Source of the DNA: Planctomycetota bacterium
GTDB lineage: Bacteria; Planctomycetota; UBA1135; GCA-002748355
Assembly: GCA_027021385.1 (NCBI GenBank)
Contig: JALUUL010000069.1
Location: 124,001 to 188,000, forward strand
DNA length: 64,000 nt
Direction of reading: 5' to 3'
A program made the translations under genes and the position numbers. This document shows, piece after piece, positions 42,935 to 51,620 of the stretch (positions are counted from its first letter, which is position 1; each line of letters opens with the position of its first letter). Under the pieces are notes generated by a model. The model had not been told where the DNA came from, did no database searches, and saw nothing but the letters and a program-made list of their open reading frames with translations.

Positions 42935-43702
42935 GTGATCGGGATCAGCGCATGCATCATCTCCTTCCAGGAGGAAGACCGGATCGGAGCCTGTCTCGAG
43001 AGCCTGGGTTTCTGCGATGAACTCCTCGTGCTCGACTCGGGTTCGACCGACCGCACGAGGGAGGTCGCGGCCGCCGCGGGCGCGAGGGTCGAGGTCCAGG
43101 TCCCCTTCCTCGGGCACAGGGACCAGAAGCAGCGCTGCGTCGAACTCGCCCGCAACGATTGGGTGCTGTGCCTCGATTGCGACGAACGGGTGACCGAATC
43201 CCTCGCCCTGGAGATCCGGAACCGTCTCGAACGGGAGCCCGAGGGGATCGCGGGATTCCGGGTTCCACGGCGGAATCGGTATCTGGGGAAGTGGATGAGG
43301 TTCGGGAGCTTCTGGCCGGATCGGAAGCTCCGCCTCTTCGACAGGCGCCGGGCGCGATGGGGGGGAACCGATCCCCACGACCGGGTCGAGGTCACCGGCG
43401 GCGGGGAGGTCGTGGATCTCGCGTCTCCGATCGAGCACGACAGCTATCGCGATTTCGCGGAACACAGGAGGACCGTCGAGAACTTCGCGGCGATCGCCGC
43501 CCGGGCGATGGCCGAGGAGGGCCGGCGGGCCACGCGGATCGATCCCTGGGCGAGGGGGGCCGCCGCCCTCTGCAAGGCATGGTTCGGAAAGGCCGGCGTC
43601 CTCGACGGATGGAGGGGAGTGGTCGCGGGCTGGATGTCCGCCCGGTACGACTACCTGAAATACCGCGAACTCAGACGCCGGGGACGGACCGGAGGAGGTT
43701 GA
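42935..43702 (+). CDS. family 2 glycosyltransferase (WaaE/KdtX-like)
   Basis: A 255-residue glycosyltransferase with the GT-A fold: CIISFQEEDRIGACLESL, VLDSGSTDRTREVAA, and the metal-binding DCDERV. The conserved stretch ending in YLGKWMRFGSFWPD and the basic tail resemble lipopolysaccharide core beta-glucosyltransferases of the WaaE/KdtX type. The start is GTG. It is the first of seven same-strand genes of glycan synthesis (42935-50350), and the next gene begins four bases after its stop. Acceptor and sugar are not known. Confidence 0.85.
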   Translation: MIGISACIISFQEEDRIGACLESLGFCDELLVLDSGSTDRTREVAAAAGARVEVQVPFLGHRDQKQRCVELARNDWVLCLDCDERVTESLALEIRNRLEREPEGIAGFRVPRRNRYLGKWMRFGSFWPDRKLRLFDRRRARWGGTDPHDRVEVTGGGEVVDLASPIEHDSYRDFAEHRRTVENFAAIAARAMAEEGRRATRIDPWARGAAALCKAWFGKAGVLDGWRGVVAGWMSARYDYLKYRELRRRGRTGGG

Positions 43703-43706
43703 GTCC

Positions 43707-44882
43707 GTGCGCGTCCTCCATCTGCTCGCAAACCACAAGTGGACCGGAGCCGCGGAACCCGCTTTGCAGGTCCTCCGCAGGCTGCATGGTAGTCCCCTGC
43801 CCTCGGGGGGCGCCTGCGAGGTCCGGCTTGCGGTCGCGGGCTTCGTGCACGCGGGCATGGAGCACGCGGTCCGGGAACGGGCGGAGTCTCTCGGGATCCC
43901 GACTCTCGAGGGGCTCTCGCTCCGCAAACACGTCCGGCCCGTCTCCCTCGTATCCGACGCCTACAGGCTGCGCGAGCTGGCGGAGGAAGAAGGCTTCGAC
44001 CTCCTCCATTGCCACCTCCCGGCGGACCACCTGACCGCGGCCCTCGCCGTTTCCGCTTTCGGTCTCCGATTGCCGATCGTGCGGAGCGATTGGGAGATCC
44101 GGCCCCCGAGCTTCGGTCCCCGGAACCACTTCTCCTTCGAGGTGACCGCGGGCCTGCATTGCTGGCTCGAGGAGCGCGCGAGGGTCCTCGAGCGACGCTT
44201 CTCGTTCCCACCCGCGCGGGTGGCCGTATTGCCTCCGCCCCTCGATCCCACCCTCCCGTCCTTGGCGGGCCGGCCCGAAGGAGGGGCCTTCCGGGAGAGA
44301 TTCGGGATTCCGCCCGAGGCGCCCCTTCTCGGGATCACCGCCCGCATCCAGAGGCGGCGCCGCTGGCCGCTCCTCTTCGAGGCCTTCGCGAGGATCCGGG
44401 AACGTCTCGAGGGGGCGCGCCTCTGCGTGCTCGGCCGGCCGGACGAAGGGGTGTTCGAGGAACTCTGCAGGCGACCCCTCGCCGCCGCGGGTCTACTGCC
44501 GTACGTGCATTTCCCGGGTTACCTCCGGGGAGCGGACTATGCGGCCGCCCTACGGGCCTTCGACCTCTTCCTCTTCCTCGTGCCCGGGAGCGACCCGACC
44601 TGCCGCGCGCTCCGCGAGGCGATGCTCTTCGGCCTGCCCGTGCTCTGCACCGACGCCGGCAGCCTCCCGGCCCTCGTCGAGGACGGGCGCACGGGGCGGG
44701 TCGTCCCTCCCTCGCCGGAAGCCCTCGCCGGGGCGGCCCTCGACCTCCTGGCCGATTCCGCCCGTGCGCGGCTCCTCGCGGAGGAGGGGGCCCGCCTCGC
44801 CCGGGCGCAGGCCAAGGGCGGGGATCTCGTCCGGGGCCTTCTGCGTCTCTATCGGGCGGTCCTCGAGGAGCGCGGGTCGTGA
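43707..44882 (+). CDS. family 4 glycosyltransferase (GT-B)
   Basis: A 391-residue transferase. N-terminal half: MRVLHLLANHKWTGAAEP with the GT-B Gly-rich start and LLHCHLPADHLTAA. C-terminal half: LGITARIQRRRRWPLLFEAF, the sugar-nucleotide site around DLFLFLVPGSDPTCRALREAM with the Glu-rich loop, and a normal length for the family. Start is GTG. The kinase gene overlaps its stop by four bases, so translation is probably coupled. Confidence 0.85.
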   Translation: MRVLHLLANHKWTGAAEPALQVLRRLHGSPLPSGGACEVRLAVAGFVHAGMEHAVRERAESLGIPTLEGLSLRKHVRPVSLVSDAYRLRELAEEEGFDLLHCHLPADHLTAALAVSAFGLRLPIVRSDWEIRPPSFGPRNHFSFEVTAGLHCWLEERARVLERRFSFPPARVAVLPPPLDPTLPSLAGRPEGGAFRERFGIPPEAPLLGITARIQRRRRWPLLFEAFARIRERLEGARLCVLGRPDEGVFEELCRRPLAAAGLLPYVHFPGYLRGADYAAALRAFDLFLFLVPGSDPTCRALREAMLFGLPVLCTDAGSLPALVEDGRTGRVVPPSPEALAGAALDLLADSARARLLAEEGARLARAQAKGGDLVRGLLRLYRAVLEERGS

Positions 44883-45949
44883 CCGCCGGGGAAGTCGCGA
44901 GGCGGTGTCTGTCGGGCGCCCTGCCGGAGGGGGCGGTCCTCGTCAGGTCCCGGATCCTCCGGCGGGTCTTCCGGGTCGATTGGCCGGGAAGCGGGGAGGC
45001 CTACGTCAAGCAGCATCTCTTTCCGTTTCTCCGCGTGCGCCTGCGCTACGCCCTCCGGCGCGGGCCCGCCTCGAGGGAGGCGCGCCTTCTCGCGCGGGCC
45101 GCCGCCCGCGGCCTGAAGGTGCCCGAGGTCCTCGCCGTCCGCGAGCGGCGCGGCCTCCTGGGGCCGCGTCTCTCGGTCCTCGTCACGAAGTCCCTCGAGG
45201 GCCGGCCGATTCCCGGAGGGAGGGAGAGTTGGGACTTCCGGTTCCGGGCGGTGGAGCGCCTGATCGAGGCGGGGCTCGACCACCGCGACCTCCACCCGGA
45301 CAACCTCTTCGCGACCGAGGAGGGGGAGCCCGCCTTCCTCGACCTGCAGTCCTGCCGTTTTCCGGGACCTCGCCGGGCCGCGGGGAGACGGCTCGAGATG
45401 CTCGCCCCCCTTTTCGAGCCGGATCTCGAGGCGCTTCGCACCCCCGAGGGGAAGGCCTTCCTCGCGGCTCGAGGTCTTCCGGCCGGGGAAGTCCTGGACC
45501 GGATCGTGCGGCTCCGCTCCCGCCGGCTCCGGGCTCGGCGTCGCCACGCGCTCCGTCCCAGCAGCCACGTCGAGCGACGATGGAAGGGGCCGGCCCTCCT
45601 CCTCCTGCGCCGGGGCCGGAAACCGCCGGAGGGGCGTTTCGAGCGGATCCGCTCGGAGCTTCGCTGGCGTGGCCGTCCCCTCGTTCTCGAACGGTCCGGG
45701 GGAGAGAGGGGCTGTCTCCGTCTCCGCGGCCGCGCGTGCCTCCGGGATCTCTGGCTGCGCGCCCTGCTCGAACCCGGTCCCGGGGAGGAGCGGATCTTCG
45801 CTTGGGAGCGCAAGTTCCCGTGGCCTTGGGCCGAGCAGTCCCTGTATATTTCCGCAGCGATGGGCGGTCCCGAAGACGAGGTGTTCCTCCTCCGGCTCCT
45901 TGCCGGTTCCTCCGACTTCATGTCCGCCGGGCTGGTTCATGGAGACTGA
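44879..45949 (+). CDS. lipopolysaccharide kinase-like protein (Kdo/WaaP family)
   Basis: A 356-residue protein-kinase-like sugar kinase. N-terminal beta-lobe (RSRILRRVFRVDWPGSGEAYVKQ with the ATP Lys), then the catalytic loop GLDHRDLHPDNLFA around residues 135-148, FLDLQSCRFPGP for the metal Asp, and helical C-lobe. A C-terminal ~140-residue, Arg/Leu-rich extension with two WRGRP-type segments is unusual for WaaP. Start GTG overlaps the upstream stop. It probably phosphorylates a heptose or Kdo in the glycan made by the flanking transferases. Confidence 0.75.
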   Translation: MTAGEVARRCLSGALPEGAVLVRSRILRRVFRVDWPGSGEAYVKQHLFPFLRVRLRYALRRGPASREARLLARAAARGLKVPEVLAVRERRGLLGPRLSVLVTKSLEGRPIPGGRESWDFRFRAVERLIEAGLDHRDLHPDNLFATEEGEPAFLDLQSCRFPGPRRAAGRRLEMLAPLFEPDLEALRTPEGKAFLAARGLPAGEVLDRIVRLRSRRLRARRRHALRPSSHVERRWKGPALLLLRRGRKPPEGRFERIRSELRWRGRPLVLERSGGERGCLRLRGRACLRDLWLRALLEPGPGEERIFAWERKFPWPWAEQSLYISAAMGGPEDEVFLLRLLAGSSDFMSAGLVHGD

Positions 45950-47096
45950 CCGGAAGAAGGCGATGGTTCCCGGCACGAACGGAGAAATACCCCTCCGGCC
46001 GCTGCATCCGAAAAGGGTTCTCTTTTTCGGGAAGCGCAAGTCCCGCAGTTGTTGCACCGGGGCCCTCGTCGACGCCCTCAGGTCCAGGGGACTCCAGGTC
46101 CTGTGGATCAACTGCTCCCTGTTCCGGCGCTGGCTCGGTTCCTACGGCATGCACGGCGCGGTTCGCCTCTGCCGCCGCCTGTATCGGCCCGACCTCTGCT
46201 TCGTCTTTTTCCACGATCTCCCACCCATCCTGATGGCGGAATTCTCGAAGAGGATTCCGACCGTCGTCTGGATGGAGGAGCAGACCCAGTTCCTGGAATC
46301 CTCGCACATCGAATACGTGCGGGACGCCCGGCTCCTCTGCCTGTCCACCCCGAGTCTCGTACGGGCCTACCGGGCCCATGGCATCGAGCACGCGACTTTC
46401 CAGATGAGCGGTTTCTCGCCGAAGTACCATCGTCCTTTCGAGACGGGAGAGCGGGACGGGGTTTGGGAGCGGGATCTCGCGTTCATCGGGGGGCCCGGCC
46501 ACATGGGCAACCGCCCGGAGTTCCTCGCCGGGATCTCCGAGGTGATGAATCTCGAGATCTTCGGGCGCAAGGAGTCCTGGCTGCCCTATCTGGAACGCTA
46601 TCCGACGCTCCGCCTCTCCGGAGAGGTCCGCCCTCGAGGGTACGCGCGGGTCTGCGCGACCTCGAAGATCCTCCTCGGCCTCAACCAGACCCACGACTCC
46701 CATCTCTACTTCAGCAACCGCTTCTTTCTGACCCTCGCCTGCAAGGGTTTCCATCTCGTGCGATACGTGCCCGGAATCGAGAAGGTCTTCCGCAACGGTG
46801 AGCATCTGGTCTGGTTCCGTTCCCGGGAGGAATGCCTGGAACTCGCCGGGCACTATCTCGAGCGGGACGAAGAACGGCGCCGGATCGCGGAGGCGGGCCA
46901 TGCTCTCGTCCGCGAGAAGCATTCCTACGGCAACCGCGTCGCCGAGATCCTCGACATCCTCGCACTCCGGCGCGGTCTCTCCTGTCCCGAGGAGGATGGG
47001 AGTCCGCCTCTGCGGCCGACCCTCCTGCTCCCGAAGAAGGGAGCCGCCCAGTCCCGGGAGGAGGAGGAGGGCCTGCGCAAGGTGGAATGGGCCTGA
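45939..47096 (+). CDS. CgeB-like glycosyltransferase (GT family 1-like)
   Basis: A 385-residue protein. The N-terminal half has RVLFFGKRKSRSCCTGALVDAL and CFVFFHDLPPILMAEFSKR; the C-terminal half has AFIGGPGHMGNRPEFLAGIS, LLGLNQTHDSHLYFSNRFFLT and HLVWFRSREECLELAGHYL, matching the CgeB/glyco_trans_1_2 module that finishes many surface-glycan pathways. ATG at 45939 overlaps the kinase gene; ATG at 45963, with GGAAGAAGG upstream, is a good alternative start. The C-terminal ~50 residues are low complexity. Confidence 0.75.
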   Translation: METDRKKAMVPGTNGEIPLRPLHPKRVLFFGKRKSRSCCTGALVDALRSRGLQVLWINCSLFRRWLGSYGMHGAVRLCRRLYRPDLCFVFFHDLPPILMAEFSKRIPTVVWMEEQTQFLESSHIEYVRDARLLCLSTPSLVRAYRAHGIEHATFQMSGFSPKYHRPFETGERDGVWERDLAFIGGPGHMGNRPEFLAGISEVMNLEIFGRKESWLPYLERYPTLRLSGEVRPRGYARVCATSKILLGLNQTHDSHLYFSNRFFLTLACKGFHLVRYVPGIEKVFRNGEHLVWFRSREECLELAGHYLERDEERRRIAEAGHALVREKHSYGNRVAEILDILALRRGLSCPEEDGSPPLRPTLLLPKKGAAQSREEEEGLRKVEWA

Positions 47097-47129
47097 TCCC
47101 CGCCGGCGACTCCTGAAGGAAGCGGGTCG

Positions 47130-48248
47130 ATGCGCTCCCTGCGGATCCTGCATGTCCTCGCCGAGCGGTCCTGGTCGGGGGGGGAGCACCAGCTCGCCGC
47201 CCTCATCCGACATCTCGAGGCGCGGGGGCACCGGAATGCTTTCATTTGCGACCCCAAAGGGTGTTTCGCGGAGTATGCGGCGGTCAGGGGATGGCCGGTC
47301 GACCGTCTCCGGATGCGGAACGACTTCGACCTGCTCGCGATCCTCGGGCTCAGGCGTCTGATCCGCCGCCGTTCCCCCGACATCGTGCACTTCGCCTGCA
47401 GCCGGGCGCACAAACTCGGGGGGCTCGCGATGGCGGGGATCGCGCGCCCCCCTGCCCGGGTCGTCGTCCGGCGCATGGATTACCCCCTTCGTCCGGGCCC
47501 GCTGCGCCGGTGGCTCTACGGCAGGGCCGTGGATCGGGTAGTGGCCGTGTCCTCCGCCGTGGCCCGGGAGATCCGCTCCCTCGGAGTGCCGGCCGAGCGG
47601 ATCGCCGTGATCCACGACGGGGTCGATCCGGAATCCCTGGAACGGGAATGCCGCAGGGCGGACAGGGTGGAGGTCCGGGCCGAACTCGGGGTTCCCGAGG
47701 GGGTTCCACTGGGACTGACGCTCGCGAGCCTGCACCGCCGCAAGGGACTCGACGTCCTCTCCGCCGCCCTCTGCCTCGTCGCGGGACGCCTCGGGCGTCC
47801 GCTCTACTGGTGCATCGCGGGGGAAGGACCCTTGCGGGAGGAACTCGAGGCATGCCGGAAGCTCGTTCCAAAACCGGTGCGCCTCCTCCTCCCGGGGCGA
47901 CGGCCCGCGGCGCCCCTTCTGGCGGCGGCCGACCTCTTCGTCCTCCCCTCCCGCCGGGAAGGGCTCGGGGTCGCGCTTCTCGAGGCACTCTCGCAGGGGC
48001 TCCCGGCCGTCGGCAGCCGGATCGGCGGGATTCCCGAGGTCCTCGAACACGAGGTCTGCGGCCTCCTTGCATCCCCGGGGGACGCCCGGGACCTGGCCCG
48101 GGCGATCCGCCGCCTCCTCGAACGCCCCGCCGAGGCCCGGGCCTTTGGGGAGGCCGGCCGCCGGCGGGTTTGCGAACGCTTCTCCCTGGATCGGATGTGC
48201 CGGGCGAGCGAGGCCCTCTACCTCGAGCTGGCGGCGCGGGGCATGTGA
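47130..48248 (+). CDS. family 4 glycosyltransferase (GT-B)
   Basis: A 372-residue retaining-type transferase: LRILHVLAERSWSGGEHQLAA, RVVAVSSAVAREIRSLGVPA, LTLASLHRRKGLDVLSAAL, and the donor-binding LFVLPSRREGLGVALLEAL with its EGLGVALLEA motif. Length and order of motifs are normal. Its N-terminal halves and the gene at 43707 belong to the same superfamily but are not close duplicates. GAAGGAAGCGGG precedes the ATG. Confidence 0.88.
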   Translation: MRSLRILHVLAERSWSGGEHQLAALIRHLEARGHRNAFICDPKGCFAEYAAVRGWPVDRLRMRNDFDLLAILGLRRLIRRRSPDIVHFACSRAHKLGGLAMAGIARPPARVVVRRMDYPLRPGPLRRWLYGRAVDRVVAVSSAVAREIRSLGVPAERIAVIHDGVDPESLERECRRADRVEVRAELGVPEGVPLGLTLASLHRRKGLDVLSAALCLVAGRLGRPLYWCIAGEGPLREELEACRKLVPKPVRLLLPGRRPAAPLLAAADLFVLPSRREGLGVALLEALSQGLPAVGSRIGGIPEVLEHEVCGLLASPGDARDLARAIRRLLERPAEARAFGEAGRRRVCERFSLDRMCRASEALYLELAARGM

Positions 48249-48315
48249 ACCCGAACCCTCGGGCCTTTTCGGTTGTATTGCGGAAGGCCGCAGGCCGGGC
48301 CGCTAGAACAGGGGC

Positions 48316-49485
48316 ATGGACGGACATGCGGGTTTTCTTGCCGGTCTGAAGCGCGATTGCCGGCATTTCCATCCCTGCCATCCCTGCAGGCCGCATAAGG
48401 AGCGCGGGGTGACCTGCGGGACCTGCCCGGAGTACGATCCCGCAGGAACGCGGATCGCGATCGTCAAGCTCGCGGCGGCGGGGGACGTCCTGCGGACGAC
48501 TTCCTTCCTCCCTTCACTAGTCCGGCGCCACGAAGGAGCCCGGATCCGGTGGCTGACCCTGGCCCCGACCGCCCCCCTCCTCGAGGGCCTTCCCGAACTC
48601 TGGACCGTCGACCGGACCTCGGGGGAGGCGCTGCCCGTCGGCCTGTCCATGACCCCGCAGGACCTCGTGATCTGTCCGGACGCGGACCTTGGGAGCGTCG
48701 CGCTTGCGATGGGGATCCCGCTCCGTCCCGGCGGTCGGAGGCTGGGTTTCATCCTCGATGGGGACGGCGAGGTCCGTCCCCTCGGGGAGGCGGCCGAACG
48801 CTGGTTTGCGATGGGCCTGTCGGACCGCCTTAAGAAGGCGAATGATCGGACCTACCAGGACCTCGTGGGGGCGATCTTCGAACTCCCGACTCCGATCGAG
48901 GATCGCCCCGGCCTCGTGCTCCGGCCCTCGGAGCGGGCCGCCGCCGAGACCTGGTTCGCGGATGCCGCAGGTGGGATCGAGGCGAAGGGGCTCATCGGGT
49001 TGAATACCGGAGCCGGTGGGCGCTGGCCGCAGAAACGGTGGACCCTCGACGGCCAATGCACCCTCATCGAGAAACTCTGCGCGCGCGGATACCGCGTCCT
49101 GCTCCTCGGGGGGCCGGACGAGGGCGAACGCCACCGGAAACTGAAGGCGAGGATCGCGGACGGACCCGGGCACCGGCTCTGCCTCGATGCGGGAACCGAC
49201 AACTCCCTCCGGGACTTTGCGGCCAGGCTCTCCCTCTGCGACGCCCTCGTCACCGGGGATACGCTGGCCCTCCACTTGGCGACGGCCCTCGGAATCCCGG
49301 TCGTCGCCCTCTTCGGTCCGACCTCGCACGCCGAGATCGAACTCTACGGGCGCGGGACGAAGCTCTACGCCGCCGATCTCGATTGCCTCGGCTGCTACTC
49401 GGCCTGCGACAGGGACCCCGACTGCCAGGAATCGATCCCTCCCGAACGGGTTCTCGAGGCTCTCGAACCCTTCCTTCCGAGCTGA
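48316..49485 (+). CDS. family 9 glycosyltransferase (heptosyltransferase-like) with N-terminal Cys/His motif
   Basis: A 389-residue GT9 protein: IAIVKLAAAGDVLRTTSFLPSL, LGFILDGDGEV, LIGLNTGAGGRWPQKRW and GDTLALHLATALGIPVVALFGPT, the ADP-heptose-type signature. The first ~45 residues carry DCRHFHPCHPCRPHKERG then CGTCPEYD, a cluster of Cys/His likely to bind a metal and also seen in some GT9 proteins. Six bases before the ATG is TAGAAC, a possible -10 that would make the mRNA leaderless. It likely adds a heptose or related sugar to the glycan core. Confidence 0.85.
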   Translation: MDGHAGFLAGLKRDCRHFHPCHPCRPHKERGVTCGTCPEYDPAGTRIAIVKLAAAGDVLRTTSFLPSLVRRHEGARIRWLTLAPTAPLLEGLPELWTVDRTSGEALPVGLSMTPQDLVICPDADLGSVALAMGIPLRPGGRRLGFILDGDGEVRPLGEAAERWFAMGLSDRLKKANDRTYQDLVGAIFELPTPIEDRPGLVLRPSERAAAETWFADAAGGIEAKGLIGLNTGAGGRWPQKRWTLDGQCTLIEKLCARGYRVLLLGGPDEGERHRKLKARIADGPGHRLCLDAGTDNSLRDFAARLSLCDALVTGDTLALHLATALGIPVVALFGPTSHAEIELYGRGTKLYAADLDCLGCYSACDRDPDCQESIPPERVLEALEPFLPS

Positions 49486-49492
49486 AAGGCGG

Positions 49493-50350
49493 ATGGCCGT
49501 CATGGAGAAGCCCTGGCTCGTCGTCCTCCCGACCTACGAGGAAGTCGAGAATCTCGAGGAATGCTGCCGGCGGATCCTGGCCCTGGATCTTCCGCTCGAG
49601 ATTCTCGTCGTCGACGACGACTCCCCCGACGGAACCGCCCTCCTCGCATCGAGCCTGTCCGAGAAGGACCCTCGAATCCATGTCCTCGTGCGGCGGGAGG
49701 AGCGGGGCCGCGGCCGCGCGGGAGCCGCGGGCTTCGCCTGGGCGCTCCGGGAGGGATACGCTGGGGCGGTGGAGATGGACGCGGACCTCTCCCATCCCCC
49801 AGAGGACCTCCCCCGGCTCCTCGCTGCGGCCGCCCGGGGGGCGGACCTGGTCCTCGGCTCCCGCTCCGTGCCGGGAGGGGCCGACCTCGGCAGGTCGCTC
49901 CGCCGCCGCCTCGTGACGCGTGCGGCGAACGCCTACGTCCGGCGGGTCTTCGGGATCGAGGTCCGTGACTGCAACTCGGGGTACCGCGCTTGGACGCGGA
50001 GGGCCCTTCTCGAAGTCGATGCCCCCGGGGCGAGGCGCCTGGGGCCCGCGATCGTCCAGGAACTCCTCTGGAGGGCTAAGCGGGCGGGGCTCGCCGTCCG
50101 GGAGGTCCCGATCCGATTCGTCGAGCGCCGGCGCGGGCGCTCGACCCTGCGCTTCAGGACCCTCCTGGCCGGGCTTCTCGAGGTGCCGCGGCTCCGCTTC
50201 CTCGACCGGTGGAGGCCCGGGACCCGGCCCTCGTGGTCGGAAGGGGATCCGCTCCCCGGGGGACGGGTCATCGAAATCCGCGGAGGCTCTCGACGAAACG
50301 ACCGACGAGGAGCCTCTCCTCGGCGGAGAGGTGGTCGAAGGCCGGCATGA
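49493..50350 (+). CDS. dolichol-phosphate mannosyltransferase-like glycosyltransferase (GT2)
   Basis: A 285-residue GT2 protein: LVVLPTYEEVENLEECCRRI, LVVDDDSPDGTALLAS, MDADLSHPPEDLPRLLA, LVLGSRSVPGGA and RRLGPAIVQELLWRA with FVERRRGRSTLRF, as in polyprenol-phosphate mannose synthases, without membrane helices. The product would be a lipid-linked sugar donor. The last ~28 codons run antisense across the 3' end of the cytochrome b gene (overlap 50268-50350); this tail is Arg/Gly-rich and probably disordered. Start ATG 49493; an alternative is 49502. Confidence 0.85.
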   Translation: MAVMEKPWLVVLPTYEEVENLEECCRRILALDLPLEILVVDDDSPDGTALLASSLSEKDPRIHVLVRREERGRGRAGAAGFAWALREGYAGAVEMDADLSHPPEDLPRLLAAAARGADLVLGSRSVPGGADLGRSLRRRLVTRAANAYVRRVFGIEVRDCNSGYRAWTRRALLEVDAPGARRLGPAIVQELLWRAKRAGLAVREVPIRFVERRRGRSTLRFRTLLAGLLEVPRLRFLDRWRPGTRPSWSEGDPLPGGRVIEIRGGSRRNDRRGASPRRRGGRRPA

Positions 50351-51620
50351 CGTCCGAGTCCGGTTCCAGCAGGTATTCCGCGATCTCGGAGGCGTCCATC
50401 TCGATGTCCGCGAAGTCGGGGGCGTCCTCCTTGTTGCGGCCGTAGACCTCGCCCTCCGGCGTGGTGAAGGTGTGGCAGGAGAGGCAGGCCTCGCGGCGCC
50501 AGATGTCGTAACCCCTCTTCGATTCGGGTTCGAGATAGAGGGGATGGGGGTAGGTTCGATAGTGCTTCGGCCGGTCGAGGGCCCCGAGGACGGTCAGGGC
50601 CCCGAACCCTCCGAGGAAGACCGTGAGCCCGAGCATGCAGAGCGGACGGCGGCGGAGGCTGCGTTCGGGGTTCCGGTCGAGGAAGGGGAGGAGGACGAGG
50701 AGGAGTCCGAGGCCCGAGGGAAGCCAGAAGGCTCCGACGACCTCCATGGGACCTTCGAAGAGCTTGAGGAGTTGGAAGACGCCGAGGAAGAACCAGTCGG
50801 GTCTGGGGTCGTAGGCCGGATCGGCGGGGTCAGCCTCGGCCTCGAGAGGGGCTCCCAGCTTCTTCGCGAGGGTGAAGATCGCGACGACCACGAGGGCGGC
50901 CACGAGTCCTTCCTTCCAGGTGTGGTGGGGATGGTAGGCCTTCCCCGGTTGCCCGGGGTCGCCGACCCGGCATCGGACCGGACTGATGCCGTGCTTCTGG
51001 ATCAGCCAGAGATGGAGGACGAGGAGCAGGGCGAGACCTGCGGGGAGGAGGACGACGTGGAGGATGAAAAACCTGGGGAGCGTGTTCGGACCGAGGTCGG
51101 GACCTCCGTAGAGCAGGGTCTTGATCGTTTCTCCCGCGAGAGGGGTCTGGGCGGCGACGTTGACCCCGACCTTCGTCGCGAAGTAGGCCTTCTGGTCCCA
51201 GGGGAGGAGATAGCCCGTGAAGCCGAGGCCGATCACGCAGCCGAGCAGCCCGAGGCCGAGAATCCAGGTCAGTTCCCGAGGGGCCTTGTAGGCGCCGGAG
51301 GCGAAGACGCGCACCGCGTGCAGGAGGGCGAGAACGACCATCGCCGAGGCGCCGTAGTGGTGGAGGCCGCGGAGGAGGGCTCCACCGGGGATCTCACGGT
51401 CGAGGACGCGGATCGAATCGTAGGCATGGGCCGCCGAGGGGCTGTAGTGCAGGGCGAGGGCGAGGCCGGTGATCCCCTGCAGGATGAAGACCGTCAGGGC
51501 GGCGAATCCGAGGGTGTGCCCCCAGGAGGTCCCCGCCGGGAGGATCTTCCCCGTCAGGGTCGAACGGACGAGGGCGCGCCACCCGGTGCGCGCGTCGAGG
51601 AAGTCGAGCAGGACCTTCAA
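50268..51620 (-). CDS. cytochrome b6-type protein fused to a C-terminal c-type heme domain
   Basis: A 450-residue membrane quinol oxidase subunit. The N-terminal part has histidines at 87/101 and 188/203, spacings of 14 and 15 as in cytochrome b6 rather than b of bc1 (13/14), plus GYLLPWDQKAYFA and the PDWFF motif (PEWY-like) in the quinol-oxidation region of the subunit-IV-like part. Near residue 375 comes the covalent heme motif ACLSCH and a cytochrome-c domain of ~75 residues. The start is TTG at 51620, overlapping the Rieske stop, since no ATG or GTG lies near. It forms the electron-transfer partner of the Rieske protein just upstream. Confidence 0.88.
   Translation of the reverse strand: MKVLLDFLDARTGWRALVRSTLTGKILPAGTSWGHTLGFAALTVFILQGITGLALALHYSPSAAHAYDSIRVLDREIPGGALLRGLHHYGASAMVVLALLHAVRVFASGAYKAPRELTWILGLGLLGCVIGLGFTGYLLPWDQKAYFATKVGVNVAAQTPLAGETIKTLLYGGPDLGPNTLPRFFILHVVLLPAGLALLLVLHLWLIQKHGISPVRCRVGDPGQPGKAYHPHHTWKEGLVAALVVVAIFTLAKKLGAPLEAEADPADPAYDPRPDWFFLGVFQLLKLFEGPMEVVGAFWLPSGLGLLLVLLPFLDRNPERSLRRRPLCMLGLTVFLGGFGALTVLGALDRPKHYRTYPHPLYLEPESKRGYDIWRREACLSCHTFTTPEGEVYGRNKEDAPDFADIEMDASEIAEYLLEPDSDVMPAFDHLSAEERLLVGRFVESLRGFR

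Noticed and set aside
45918-48050. 710-residue minus-strand open frame
   Set aside because: Antisense to the glycosyltransferases; composition typical of a shadow.
43707-48248. The two GT4 genes as a recent duplication
   Set aside because: They share only superfamily motifs and differ in length and sequence elsewhere.
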